A stretch of 64,000 bases of DNA from JACKBC01 sp041391125 (GCA_041391125.1 JAWKON010000037.1:1-64000); one strand, 5' to 3'; counted from the stretch's first letter, positions 35,489-45,268 are shown. Numbers and translations are program-made. Notes: generated by a model from the sequence alone, not told the origin.

Positions 35489-36586
35489 ATGTACAATAAT
35501 CGCAAAATCAATCGCAAGATCACCCTGGCCATCGTGGCCGTTTTGGGCGTGCTGATGCTCGTCCAGCGCGCGCCGCTGGCTTGGGCCGCCCCCGCTTGGC
35601 AAAGCGCCACCCCCACCCCGGCCGCTGAAGAAGAAGCCGACCACGAAGCCGAGCATACCCACAATGAGGCAGCGCCGGCGGAAACTGTGGCGCCCACGCT
35701 AGAAGAGCTGGCGGCCAGCGTCGCCGAATTGCAGGCCCAGGTGGCCGATCTGCAGGCGCAGGCAGCTGCCGCCCATCAGGCCAATGCTGGGTTGGCCAAT
35801 GAGGTGACCACCGCCATCTATCTGCTGGACACCGTCGGCCTGCACGCGCTAGACGAGCGGCTCAATGGCGACGAGGCCGTCATCGAAGCCGGCGATAGCG
35901 GCATGGTGAGCCGCGTGACCGGCCTGCTCTCCTCTGTGGCATGGCCGGCCGAACTGGCGGCTGATGCGCACAACTTGACCGACGTGCTGACCCAGTTGGC
36001 GACTGCCCTGGCCGATGATAATTTGGACGAAGCGGCGCCGCTGGCCACGCAGGCCCATGAGGTGCAGCATGGACTTTCACACGCCGCCGAGCATTGGCTG
36101 GGTGAAATGACGGCAGATGGTATGCACAGCACCGATGGCGCGCCGGGCCAAGCGTTCCGCGTCACCAGCGCCGTCTATCTGCTAGACAGCGCCGGTCTGC
36201 ACGATTTGGATGTGCGCCTCAACGAAGAGCAGGATCTGCAAGCTGGGGATGCGGGAAACGTGGGCCGCGTAGCCCAACTGCTCTCGTCGGTAGATTGGCC
36301 GGAAGTGCTGGCCAGCGACGCCATGAGCATGACCACGGTGTTGACCGATCTCGCCACCGCCCTGGCCGACGATGATTTGGAAACGGCAGCGGCATTGGCC
36401 ACGCAAGCCCATGAAGTGCAACACGATTTCTCGCACGCCGCTGAGCATTGGCTGGCTGACGCAATGGGCGCGCATGGTGATGAAATGAGTGCAGACGAGG
36501 GGGACGAGCACACCCACGGCGAAGATGCACCTGCCGAAGAATCAGGCGATGGCGACCACGAGCATACTGAGGGCGAAGGAGATTGA
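35489..36586 (+). CDS. Secreted His/acid-rich protein with a duplicated helical domain, copper cluster
   Basis: A 365-residue exported protein. The signal peptide is ITLAIVAVLGVLMLVQRAPLAWA with likely cleavage after AWA. A linker rich in Glu and His (EEEADHEAEHTHNEA) and a short coiled coil (LEELAASVAELQAQVADLQAQ) follow. Then come two tandem copies of a helical domain of about 100 residues, each with AIYLLDTVGLHALDERL, a LLSSV-x-WP segment, LTQLATALADD and the histidine-rich end ATQAHEVQHGLSHAAEHWL. The tail is again His- and acid-rich (DEHTHGED, DHEHTEGEGD). It resembles periplasmic metal-binding four-helix domains. It is 2 bases upstream of the CopC gene. Confidence 0.8.
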   Translation: MYNNRKINRKITLAIVAVLGVLMLVQRAPLAWAAPAWQSATPTPAAEEEADHEAEHTHNEAAPAETVAPTLEELAASVAELQAQVADLQAQAAAAHQANAGLANEVTTAIYLLDTVGLHALDERLNGDEAVIEAGDSGMVSRVTGLLSSVAWPAELAADAHNLTDVLTQLATALADDNLDEAAPLATQAHEVQHGLSHAAEHWLGEMTADGMHSTDGAPGQAFRVTSAVYLLDSAGLHDLDVRLNEEQDLQAGDAGNVGRVAQLLSSVDWPEVLASDAMSMTTVLTDLATALADDDLETAAALATQAHEVQHDFSHAAEHWLADAMGAHGDEMSADEGDEHTHGEDAPAEESGDGDHEHTEGEGD

Positions 36587-36588
36587 GC

Positions 36589-37215
36589 TTGAACACCACA
36601 CGCAAACTCCTCCGTTTCGTTCCGCTCGCGGCGCTTGTTTGTGCGCTATTAGGTATGTCCCCAGGCCGTCACACGGCCCACGCACACGCCGATTACGACC
36701 ATTCTGACCCAGCGGCGGACGCCACGGTGACGACTGCGCCCACCAGCGTGCAAATCTGGTTTACGGAAGAGCTGTTTCGACGCCAGGGGCAAAATGGCAT
36801 CGAAGTGCAGAATGCCGCCGGTGAGCGCGTGGATGTGGATGACGCGGCGATTGATGACGATGACCGCACGCTGATGACCGTTTCGCTGGCGCCAAACCTG
36901 GCCGATGGCGTTTATCAGGTCCATTGGCGTACGACTTCTGCCGATGATGGGCATGAAGGAGAGGGAGACTTTGTGTTTACGGTGGGGGCGGCTGGCACTG
37001 TGGAAAGCCGCGGCAGTGAAGCGATCACGGCGACAAACCGTGTCAGCCAGACCGAAAATTTGCAGCCGGCGACGCCCATGCCCACCAGCACGCCAATCGC
37101 CACATCATCTCCGTCACCCAGCCAGCGCGCATTGCCCTGTACAGGCGCTGCACTGCCCTTTACCTTGATGCTAGGCGCCGTGTGGATGCGCCATCGGCGG
37201 GTGGGGATCAGATAA
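36589..37215 (+). CDS. CopC-domain copper resistance protein with C-terminal membrane anchor
   Basis: A 208-residue exported protein starting at a TTG with AAGGAG 7 bases before it. After the signal peptide, HAHADYDHSDPAADATVTTAPTSVQIWFTEEL is the CopC start (the N-terminal His ligand of Cu(II)), followed by ADGVYQVHWRTTSADDGHEGEGDFVFTV, which ends the beta-barrel. A Pro/Thr-rich spacer leads to a C-terminal hydrophobic segment, ALPFTLMLGAVWMRHRR, that could anchor it. It is co-transcribed with the duplicated-domain protein before it. Confidence 0.88.
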   Translation: MNTTRKLLRFVPLAALVCALLGMSPGRHTAHAHADYDHSDPAADATVTTAPTSVQIWFTEELFRRQGQNGIEVQNAAGERVDVDDAAIDDDDRTLMTVSLAPNLADGVYQVHWRTTSADDGHEGEGDFVFTVGAAGTVESRGSEAITATNRVSQTENLQPATPMPTSTPIATSSPSPSQRALPCTGAALPFTLMLGAVWMRHRRVGIR

Positions 37216-37236
37216 GATTACCATAGAGGAGTTTTT

Positions 37237-37285
37237 CAGCAGATTAGGCAGATTTGAAAGATTTTCAAATCTGCCTAATCTGCTG
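37237..37285. terminator. Hairpin with 23-bp arms
   Basis: The arms 37237-37259 and 37263-37285 are perfectly complementary with a 3-base loop. The text is CAGATTAGGCAG...CTGCCTAATCTG, of the AATCTG repeat type seen also at 49.9 and 58.2 kb. It lies between the CopC gene and the CopC-CopD gene. Confidence 0.8.
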
Positions 37286-37320
37286 ATCATATTTCCGTTA
37301 ATGTTTAGAGTAATTTGACT

Positions 37321-39202
37321 ATGCGCAAACCCTCCTTACTGCATCAAATGAATAGGTACAGTCTGGGATGGCTCAGTGTGTTGATTGCGTGCAGCGTCGT
37401 GTTGAGCGCAGCACACAATGCGGCGGCCCATGCACTGCTGGTGCGCTCACTTCCGGCGGCCAATGCTGAGCTGACCAGCACACCGGCACAGGTCGAACTC
37501 TGGTTTAGCGAGCCGCTGGAAGCATCCATCAGCCGCGCCTGGGTGGTCGATGCGACAGGCAGTGAGCTGAGCGGCGGCGCCTCCATCGTAGATGCGGCTG
37601 ACGCCACCCACATGACATTGCAAATGCCGGCATTGGAGCCCGGCATTTACACGGTGGTCTATCGCACACTTTCGCAGGCGGATGGTCACGAGTGGCTCGG
37701 TTCGTTCCCGCTTACGCTGCTCAATGCAGACGGCACGCCCGGCTGGCGCGGACCGCGCGCCAACCGCGGCGGGCGCCACCGAAAGCGGAACGCTGCCCAC
37801 ACCGCTGGAAACCTTCAGCCGCTGGCTGTCGCTGATGGGGGCGTTATTGGCTGTGGGTGCGCTCAGCTTGCGGTGGATTGCGGCCATTGCGCCAGGGACT
37901 CTACAGCCGATAACGTTCGCGCACGCCGCCACGCGTCTCTTGCGCTTCGGCCTCTTAGCCGGATGCAGTGCGGTGATCGTCGGCGGCTGGCTCCAAATGG
38001 GGGCGCTCAAACTGGCGCTGGGTGGCGAAGGGTGGGGGGCGCTATTGTTGGGAACGCGCGGCGGCAATCTGCTGCTGGCGCGTGAAGCGACGGCTGTCAT
38101 GTTATTGCTCGTGGCCTGGTTTATCCCTGCCACATCCACTTTGGACGGAAAGAACTTGGCGTCTTGGCGTCTTGGTGCGAGTATCTCAACATTCATCCAG
38201 TGTGCGCTCGGCTTGGCCATTCTCGCCACCTTTTCCGCCGGCAGCCATGCCGCAGCCGTGGCGGGGCGCAACTGGGCCATGCTGGGCGATCTGATTCACT
38301 TTGCGGCGGCGGCTGTGTGGATGGGCGGGCTGCTGTTGCTAGCCATTTTGCTCTGGCAGATGCGCAACAGCTTGGGACGCGAAGATGCGCAGGCGCTGCG
38401 ACAGACGGTGCAGCGCTTTTCCACCATGGCCATGCTGGCTGTATTTGTGTTGATTTGCAGCGGTGTTTTCAGCAGCGCGGTGCAGTTGCCGACGCTGGAT
38501 CTGCTTTGGAGCAGCGCGTATGGCTGGCTGCTGCTCGCAAAAGTGGCGTTGGTATTGCTGGCGCTGGGGGCGGCGTTTTTGAATCACCGGCTGGTGCGCG
38601 GACCGAATGCCGACCAATGGGCGCCAAAGAACTATGCCACGTTTCTGCGCCAGGTGTGGTCGGAATCGGCTATTGGGCTAGTGGTGATGATGGTGGCGGC
38701 AATCTTGGTGCAGACGCCCGCCCCCCAATCGGCGCCCAACGCAGCCAGCTATTTCACCACCATTCTATCCGCCGACGATTTGTCCATGCATTTTCAAATC
38801 ACGCCCAATCAGGTGGGCGACAATGAGTACATTGTGCATCTGTATCACGACGACAACTCAGACATTGGCGAAGTGCAGATGGTGCGGCTCTCGTTTGTAC
38901 ACCAGACGGCGGAATTGGGCCAGGCTAGCCTGGAGTTGGCGGATCAGGGCGGCGGGCTGTTTATGGCGACGGGCGCGTATCAGAATCGAGCCGGGCCGTG
39001 GGATATTGGGGTTTACGTGCGGCGACGCGGCATGGATGACGTGTTGACGACCACCTCAGTTGATGTGCCGCCGCCGAGCAGCGCGGCTGTGGCCGATCCG
39101 TGGCAGAATCCGATCCGGGCGGTGGGGCCGGGGCTGTTGCCCACGGGTGTTATTGTGGCGGTGGTACTGTTTCAATTGCTCTGGTTTGGCCGCAAGCGCT
39201 AA
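37321..39202 (+). CDS. CopC-CopD fusion copper transport protein (one frameshift near 37.75 kb)
   Basis: About 625 residues. The N-terminal part has a signal peptide and a CopC domain beginning AHALLVRSLPAANAELTSTPAQVELWFSEPLE, with YTVVYRTLSQADGHEWLGSFPLTLL. The frame shifts near 37750 (after LLNADGTP), and the rest follows in the frame that begins TAAGATESGTLPTPLETFSRWLSLMGALL. It has at least eight membrane helices with the CopD segment SAGSHAAAVAGRNWAMLGDLIHFAAAAVWMGGLLLLAILL, whose histidines would bind copper. The C-terminal exported domain (LSMHFQITPNQVGDNEYIVHLYH) and a final helix resemble FixH/YtkA-like domains. Confidence 0.88.
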
Positions 39203-39212
39203 AAGCCTGCGC

Positions 39213-39722
39213 TCAATGCCGCATGACCCACACCGCCCACACCAGCGCACCCACGGCCAGAATGCTCCAGAAAATCAGCTCCCACGGCGCGCCGCGCGCC
39301 GCCAACACATCCATAGAAAACTGCACTGCGCCCGAGCCGGGCGCCCCGGTAACAGTGATAGAAATGTCCCAAGGTCCGTCAACCGGCAAGACCACATTGC
39401 TTTGGTAATAGTTCAGGAAAAAGCCGCTCTTTTCCACGGCCAACGTGCGAATTACTCGGTCAGGTTGACCGAGACGATGCATGGCGATCTGCACATCCAA
39501 ACCGGTGGCCGCCGCGCCGGTCACATCCGCCTCCACGGCAATTTGCAGCGCCTCCGCCCGCGGCGGCTCGGGCGAGAGCCATACGGTCAATTGATAGGGA
39601 CCTGCCGGTACTTTATACAAGTGTGGTCGTCCACCGCCGTGCGCCCAAGCGTGCGCCGGTTGCGCCCAGACGATAAACACGCAGAGCCACACCCAACGGC
39701 GGTGTTGCAGAATAGTAAGCAT
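39213..39722 (-). CDS. Exported FixH/YtkA-like protein with C-terminal membrane anchor
   Basis: A 169-residue protein starting at MLTILQHRRWVW, with a signal peptide cleaved near AHAWA. HGGGRPHLYKVPAGPYQLTVWLSPEPPRAEALQIAVEADVTG, then TLAVEKSGFFLNYYQSNVVLPVDGPWDISITVTG, then a final hydrophobic helix, LIFWSILAVGALVWAVWVM. The beta layout matches the C-terminal domain of the facing CopC-CopD protein, so it is a likely partner in copper handling. It faces that gene across a 10-base gap. Confidence 0.75.
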   Translation of the reverse strand: MLTILQHRRWVWLCVFIVWAQPAHAWAHGGGRPHLYKVPAGPYQLTVWLSPEPPRAEALQIAVEADVTGAAATGLDVQIAMHRLGQPDRVIRTLAVEKSGFFLNYYQSNVVLPVDGPWDISITVTGAPGSGAVQFSMDVLAARGAPWELIFWSILAVGALVWAVWVMRH

Positions 39723-39865
39723 CGCTCTTTCAATTTTTCTCCACAGATCATAACCGACGGATTCTGGGTGCATGGTGAATTATACTACGGACTGGGTTTT
39801 CGGGGGGATTCTGGCATAATGAACCCGCATTACAGACACGCATGTTCTGTATATTGGAGGGAGTG

Positions 39866-40744
39866 ATGAGCGCCGAATTGATTTCTACACGCCAATCTAT
39901 AACCAATGGACAACGTCTGCATGACATAGTCGAATTAGAAGCGCTTTTGTCCGAAGATGGCAAATACGTCACAGAGGAGGAGTATTGGGCCGACTATTAC
40001 CTCGGCGCCGATTCCAACTACGAATGGAACAACGGACGGCTCGAGGCCAAACCCATTTCGGATTATGCACAATTTCGCCTTTATTTGTGGTTTTTGGGCA
40101 TCCTCAACGATTTTCTACATGTCAACCCCATTGGTCGCATGATCGGCTTGGAGATGGGCTTTCGGATGGAGTTGCCCCATAAAGTGGCAATCCGCAAGCC
40201 GGATTTAACCGTTGTGCTCGATACAAATCCTGTGCCATTACGGGACAAAGATCGCAGCTACGATGGCATTTTCGATCTTTGTATCGAGTCCATTTCAGAC
40301 TCTAAACCCAGCCAGGTCACCCGCGATGTACAGGTCAAATTCCAAGAATATGCGGCGGGTGGCGTGCCGGAATATTTTATTCTCGATGAACGCCAAAAAG
40401 AAACCGCTTTTTATCAATTGAGCGCGCAAGGCATTTATGTACCGATCGAGCCGCAAAACCGCGTGATCCGCTCGCAAATTTTGCCGGGCTTTCAGTTCCG
40501 ATTCGCCGATTTATACCGGCTGCCCGAACCGCCAGAACTGGTTGATGATCCGGTCTATGCTGGCTTTGCATCCCCCTTTGTGCGGGCAGAGCGCAAGCAG
40601 GCCGAACGCGAGCGCAACCGCGCTGAACAGGAACGCCAACGCGCTGAGCAGGAACACAATCGCGCTGAACAAGAACGCGACCGCGCTGAGCGGTATGCAG
40701 CTTTACTAAAGTCTGTGGGCATAGACGTGGAAACTCTTGACTGA
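39866..40744 (+). CDS. Uma2-family (DUF820) PD-(D/E)XK nuclease-like protein with coiled-coil tail
   Basis: A 292-residue protein starting at ATG 39866, with GGAGGG upstream. The Uma2 core reads TEEEYWADYYLGADSNYEWNNGRLEAKPIS, then IRKPDLTVVLD and LCIESISDSKP, and VQVKFQEYAAGGVPEYFILD, where Asp, Glu and Lys form the restriction-endonuclease-like site. The C-terminal 50 residues are a repeat of AERERNRAEQERQRAEQEH, a long charged coiled coil. Uma2 proteins are abundant in Cyanobacteria and Chloroflexota; their biological role is not settled. Confidence 0.9.
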   Translation: MSAELISTRQSITNGQRLHDIVELEALLSEDGKYVTEEEYWADYYLGADSNYEWNNGRLEAKPISDYAQFRLYLWFLGILNDFLHVNPIGRMIGLEMGFRMELPHKVAIRKPDLTVVLDTNPVPLRDKDRSYDGIFDLCIESISDSKPSQVTRDVQVKFQEYAAGGVPEYFILDERQKETAFYQLSAQGIYVPIEPQNRVIRSQILPGFQFRFADLYRLPEPPELVDDPVYAGFASPFVRAERKQAERERNRAEQERQRAEQEHNRAEQERDRAERYAALLKSVGIDVETLD

Positions 40745-40761
40745 ATTACTCTTTGCGCCGC

Positions 40762-42156
40762 CTAAAAATACATGCGTGGCGTATGTGTAGCCAGGGCGGC
40801 CGTCATTTCGTCCACGCTGCGCACGGCAGTGGACAGATTGGCCCCTAATTGTGGACGACCGCCCAGATAGATCGGGCTTTTCGCGCGGCGGCGCTGCATT
40901 TCGCTGAGCAACATGCGGGCTCGACGGCCATTGTCCGGCAAGTCGGCCTTGGCACAGATGGCCTGCTGTAGCCACCGTTCCGCCTCATCATATTCCCCGC
41001 GTTGCATCAAAACCGCGCCCAAATTAACCGCTGCCAAGGCCGACTTGGGATTGGCCTGAAGTTGGCGACGCAGGCGCGTTTCGCGCGCCTCGGCCAACGA
41101 GTTGCCGCGCAGCACAATGCCCAGGTCAAACACAATTTCGGGAATTAGCTCCTGTTTGTAGCTGCTGGCGCGGTGGCGCACCAGACAGCGCGTGCGCGGC
41201 ACAATCATATCCAGTTCGCGCACGACGCGCGTATTGAGCTGCACGGCCTCATTCAGATTTTGCGGGTACAGCTCGATGGTTTCACGCGCCGCCGCCACCA
41301 CGTTGATCATCTCCTCCTGCTCACCGGCGCCAATCGACTGAATCAGAATGGGCTGGGTGGTGTTGTTGGTGACTTTCAGCGTTTTGCCCTCCACTTTGGC
41401 GGTGAGAAACACAGATTCGCGTTCACGCTCTGCCGCCAGATCCAGCAAATGGCGCTGCGGAAACTGCACGTCCAGAATTTCGATAAAATCGGCCGAGTAG
41501 TTTTTGAAGATGCCCACGTGCTCGTGAACTTCGTCGCCACTTTCCAACACCTCCACCACCACCTTTTCGCCAATGTAGCGCTCCAGCAGCGGATCGTGGC
41601 TGGTCCCCACGCGGCCGATGACGTTGGCGCCCAGGTCGCGCAGATGCGCCTCGCTGGAATCGGTAATGTAGCGTCCGGCCGGCTTGCGCAAACGCCCCAC
41701 CAGCAATCCGAAGACTTCGGCCAGCGACTCGGAGGCGGTGGCGGTAAAGTGGCGCGAGCGCCGGCCCAACATGCGCAGCAGGCTGGGGTAAAACGCCCTT
41801 TGCAGATCGGCTTCGCGTTTGCGCTTATTTTCCTCCGTCAGATCGTCCACGTAGCGAAAAATGGCGCGAATGTCTTCATATTCATCGGCATACATAATAT
41901 AGCTGGCTTCAATGTGCTCTTCATCCTGCACCGCGTTACGATAGCACAGTTCCAGCCCCGTAGCCTCCAGTTCCATGACGCCCCAAACGTGTTTGCCATC
42001 GGCCCGCTCCAGCGTGACGTGATAGCCGTCAAACGAGCGCAGGCAAGGATCGCGCCGGCTGCCCCGCAAATACCCGCCAACCAATGAAACCAGAAAAATC
42101 AACCCAATGGTGGCCAACAAAGAAACGTCAAACAGTTGCGTCAAAAACAACATCAA
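40762..42156 (-). CDS. Membrane-anchored protein with C-terminal TPR, unknown function
   Basis: A 464-residue protein with one N-terminal membrane segment (FDVSLLATIGLIFLVSLVGGYL) and a long cytoplasmic part. A beta-rich region begins RSFDGYHVTLERADGKHVWGVMELEATGLELCYRN. A helical middle (VDDLTEENKRKREADLQRAFYPSLLRMLGRRSRHFTATASESLAEVFGLL) follows, then a beta-domain (ERESVFLTAKVEGKTLKVTNNTTQPILIQSI) and one or two TPR units (LAAVNLGAVLMQRGEYDEAERWLQQAI). The family is not recognised. It faces the Uma2 gene across 17 bases. Confidence 0.8.
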   Translation of the reverse strand: MMLFLTQLFDVSLLATIGLIFLVSLVGGYLRGSRRDPCLRSFDGYHVTLERADGKHVWGVMELEATGLELCYRNAVQDEEHIEASYIMYADEYEDIRAIFRYVDDLTEENKRKREADLQRAFYPSLLRMLGRRSRHFTATASESLAEVFGLLVGRLRKPAGRYITDSSEAHLRDLGANVIGRVGTSHDPLLERYIGEKVVVEVLESGDEVHEHVGIFKNYSADFIEILDVQFPQRHLLDLAAERERESVFLTAKVEGKTLKVTNNTTQPILIQSIGAGEQEEMINVVAAARETIELYPQNLNEAVQLNTRVVRELDMIVPRTRCLVRHRASSYKQELIPEIVFDLGIVLRGNSLAEARETRLRRQLQANPKSALAAVNLGAVLMQRGEYDEAERWLQQAICAKADLPDNGRRARMLLSEMQRRRAKSPIYLGGRPQLGANLSTAVRSVDEMTAALATHTPRMYF

Positions 42157-42235
42157 CGAACCTCTCTACGATTGCGTAATTATTGCGGATGGTTTTGTCT
42201 ATACTCGCGTTTGGCATGGAAGAAAAGGAGCTTGC

Positions 42236-42406
42236 ATGATTTTGGTCGAGTGGTCGAATTTCATCGATGACAGAGCCAGGTATATCAATGGGGGGACAGC
42301 CGGTGAGCGTGAGGCATCACCACAAACGGGGCGCCTAAGCGACAGTGCAGGTTGGTCCACAAGTATAGCGTCTATTCCAGCAAACCGAAAATCGATAATT
42401 GTTTAG
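42236..42406 (+). CDS. Small open frame with good ribosome-binding site, uncertain
   Basis: A 56-codon frame starting ATGATTTTGGTCGAG with AAAAGGAG 6 bases before it. It is polar and without motifs. It lies in the gap between the divergently transcribed membrane-TPR gene and the first glycosyltransferase gene. It could be a short leader or chance. Confidence 0.25.
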   Translation: MILVEWSNFIDDRARYINGGTAGEREASPQTGRLSDSAGWSTSIASIPANRKSIIV

Positions 42407-42472
42407 AGTATATCCTACAACACAGTCTGGCGCAGTTAACTAATTCACACCATTTGTGTTATATTTGCCCCC

Positions 42473-45268
42473 ATGAAACCCGTCGCCCCAACGTCTGCCG
42501 CATCCGCCGTGATCACCTCGCATCTGAAGCCCTTTTTCGCCCAATCACGCACCCAAATCGTGCTAGCCGCGGCGCTCTTGCTCCACGTCGTCTTGTTGTC
42601 CCCGATTCCACTGATTTGGAAAGGCGGAGCGTTGCTGCTGCTTTGTGGCTTTGGGCCGGGGTGGTTATTGGTGGAGTGGATGGTGAATGGGCGGCCCCCA
42701 AAGCAAGGTGCTCACGGGGCTCAAGGGAAGAGGGCCGGCAAGGATGCCCGCTCTGCACTTAGTGGGCAAAGCTGTACCGACGTCGATTCTCGCCTCACGA
42801 TTTATGGCGCATTGGAACAGGTGCTCTTTAGCGTGGCGGTCGGGTATGGGGTCATCATCTGGGGCATGTTGCTGTTGAGCTATTTGCCCGGCCCCATCCC
42901 ATTTTGGCTGCCGCTGTTGGCCTTTGACCTGCTGCTCCTCCTGCTGCTCGTGATGCGCTACCGACAATCCCGGCTGCGCCGTGGCCTCTCTCTCCGCCGG
43001 ATTGCCTGGACCACAACATCGCCAAAGTGGCTGGCCGCGGCGCTGATCAGCCTGGCGCTGGTGGGCGGCTTTATGCGCTTTCCCAACCTAGCCTACGCCG
43101 AATTTCAGGGCGACGAGGCGCGCGTCATGCTGCGGGCGGTGCAGGCCATTCAGGGCGATCCCAACGCGCTGCTGGGCCATTTGAAGGCGCCGGCCGAAAT
43201 CTTGCTGCCCACGCTCATCTATGCCGTCACCGGTCAGATCGATGAAGCCACGGCGCGCCTGCCCTTTGCGCTGGCCAATTTTGCCGCCCTGTTTGGACTC
43301 TTTCTTTTGGGCCGCCGCCTGTTTGGACCGCTGGCCGGCTGGGCGGCGGCCATGCTGCTGGCGCTGGACGGCTATTTCATCGGCTTTGCCCACATTGTGC
43401 AATATCAGAGCATCGTCTTCCTCTGCGTAGCCGCTGCCGTGCTGATTATGGCGCGGGTGCGGCGGCTGGCAATGGGCGTCAATTTTGCGGATGATCCCGC
43501 CCCCGCACATCTGCACAATTTGCTGATGCTGACCGCCTTTGTGGCCGCCACCGGGCTGCTGGCCCATTACGAAGCCGCCCTGGTCGCGATTCCGCTGCTC
43601 TACCTGCTCCTCACCATCTGGCGCGAAGGCGCGCCGCTGAGCAGCTTGCTGCGCCTTTTGATGCTGCCGCTGGCGCTGGGCGCGGCAATGGTGCTCTCTT
43701 TTTATCTGCCCTTTGTGCTCAACCCCAGCTTTGGCGTCACGTACAGCTATATCACCGTTAACCGGCTGGGTGTGGAAGAGGCCGCCAGCCGCTACCCCTT
43801 CAACAATTTGGCCGACGTGGTTGATCGCACCACGCTCTACAGCAGCAGCTATTATTTGGCGCTCCTCGGCGCCTTGACGCTGGCGGCGCTCATGCTCGGC
43901 CTGCGGCGGGCGCAGAACTACACGAATCGCGCCACCTGGCGGCGCACAGTGGCGCAAATTGGCGCGGTGCTGCTGCTACTGGGCATCCTCCATCTGCTGA
44001 TCTTTGGGGCGACCGACCCCACCTGGCTGCTCTTTGCCGCCGTGCTGCTCGTGGGCATTCTCACGCCACTGGCCCCGCGTGAAGAACGGCTGGTCTGGCT
44101 CTGGTTTGGCATCCCCATGATTCTGGCGCTCTTCTTTATCCGCACACCCAACACGCACGTGTATGGCTTTTTCATCGGCTGGGCGCTGCTGGCGGGCTGG
44201 GCGGTGGATCAACTTTGGCGCGGCGCGGCTGGGCGTATGGGCACGGGGCGCGCTGCCGCCACGGGCGTGCTGCTGGCCGCTGGCCTCATCGCGCTCTTTG
44301 GCTTTTATGAATATAGCTATTTTGTGCGCACCGATGTGGAGATGCTGCGCACCTGGTCCGCCCACCGGCTGGCGGGCTATCCGGTCCCCTACGCCGAGCC
44401 GACCAATCTGTCCATCTTTGGCTTTCCCTTTCGCAACGGCTGGAAAAGCGTGGCCATGCTGTATGAAACGGGCGTGCTGAACGGCGCCTTTGACACCAAT
44501 GCCACCGACGCCGTAGCCCAATGGTATACGCGCGGCCGCCTCTATTGCCCGCGCGACCAGCGCTATTTTATTTGGAGCCCGGCGCTGGAGCCCAAAGAAG
44601 CGCCCGACCGCGCCGCCCGCCAAGCCGAGCTGGCACAGACCCACGATCTGCTGGGCGTGATCAGCGTGGCCGGGGAGCCGCGGCTGCATATTTTTCAGGC
44701 CAAAGAGGGCGCTGCGCCGCCGCCCCAAAGCTGGACCGATGCCGAACTGGCCGCCCACTTTGACCAAACGCTAGCCGCCCCCGATTTCGCAGCTTCCGGC
44801 GAAAGCGGCCTGGCTGCCGTGCGCAAGCGCATTCAAAATCCGCGCGATTTTACATTCGGCGGCCCGCCCGATGCCGCCCCAATCGCGCTTTTGGGGTATG
44901 ATCTGTCGTCGGCGCAACCAGAGCCCGGCGCACGCGTTATGCTGACGCTTTATTGGCAAGCGCGCCAGCCGGTGGCGCAGGATTATGTGGTTTTCAACCA
45001 GATTATCGATCTGAGCGATGGCCACAAAGCCGGTCAGCGCGACGGCGAGCCGGTCTGCAACACTTTGCCCACCACGCGCTGGCAGCCCGGCCGCGTCATT
45101 GTGGATCGCTACGACATTCCCATTGCGCCCGACGCGCCGGCCCGCCCATACACGCTGCTCATGGGCCTGTATGGGCGAGACAGTGGCGAACGCGTCCCGA
45201 TTTTCGACGCCAGCGGCCAGGCGCTTGGCGAGGCGGTGCAGTTGGGGGAGATGGGGGTTGGAGATTAG
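42473..45268 (+). CDS. GT-C membrane glycosyltransferase (PMT/GT39-like) with C-terminal beta module, 931 residues
   Basis: The first and best preserved of the cluster. About 13 membrane helices. The catalytic acidic pair is in FQGDEARVMLRAVQAI (first extracytoplasmic loop, near residue 213), the position used by dolichyl- or polyprenyl-phosphate-dependent GT-C enzymes. The soluble C-terminal part ends in the shared module LLGYDLSSAQPEPGARVMLTLYWQARQPVAQDYVVFNQII...LLMGLYGRDSGERV. Residues 73-109 (NGRPPKQGAHGAQGKRAGKD...) are an odd polar insertion encoded by repeat-like DNA. It probably moves a sugar from a lipid carrier onto an outer envelope glycan or protein. Confidence 0.85.
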   Translation: MKPVAPTSAASAVITSHLKPFFAQSRTQIVLAAALLLHVVLLSPIPLIWKGGALLLLCGFGPGWLLVEWMVNGRPPKQGAHGAQGKRAGKDARSALSGQSCTDVDSRLTIYGALEQVLFSVAVGYGVIIWGMLLLSYLPGPIPFWLPLLAFDLLLLLLLVMRYRQSRLRRGLSLRRIAWTTTSPKWLAAALISLALVGGFMRFPNLAYAEFQGDEARVMLRAVQAIQGDPNALLGHLKAPAEILLPTLIYAVTGQIDEATARLPFALANFAALFGLFLLGRRLFGPLAGWAAAMLLALDGYFIGFAHIVQYQSIVFLCVAAAVLIMARVRRLAMGVNFADDPAPAHLHNLLMLTAFVAATGLLAHYEAALVAIPLLYLLLTIWREGAPLSSLLRLLMLPLALGAAMVLSFYLPFVLNPSFGVTYSYITVNRLGVEEAASRYPFNNLADVVDRTTLYSSSYYLALLGALTLAALMLGLRRAQNYTNRATWRRTVAQIGAVLLLLGILHLLIFGATDPTWLLFAAVLLVGILTPLAPREERLVWLWFGIPMILALFFIRTPNTHVYGFFIGWALLAGWAVDQLWRGAAGRMGTGRAAATGVLLAAGLIALFGFYEYSYFVRTDVEMLRTWSAHRLAGYPVPYAEPTNLSIFGFPFRNGWKSVAMLYETGVLNGAFDTNATDAVAQWYTRGRLYCPRDQRYFIWSPALEPKEAPDRAARQAELAQTHDLLGVISVAGEPRLHIFQAKEGAAPPPQSWTDAELAAHFDQTLAAPDFAASGESGLAAVRKRIQNPRDFTFGGPPDAAPIALLGYDLSSAQPEPGARVMLTLYWQARQPVAQDYVVFNQIIDLSDGHKAGQRDGEPVCNTLPTTRWQPGRVIVDRYDIPIAPDAPARPYTLLMGLYGRDSGERVPIFDASGQALGEAVQLGEMGVGD

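Noticed and set aside
42107..42406. Plus-strand frame of 99 codons overlapping the membrane-TPR gene start
   Set aside because: The first half is antisense to a better-supported gene; only the inner ATG at 42236 has a ribosome-binding site and it is listed with low confidence.
43088..44767. Two long minus-strand frames (289 and 263 codons)
   Set aside because: Antisense shadows of the 931-residue glycosyltransferase; Gln/His/Arg-rich without motifs.
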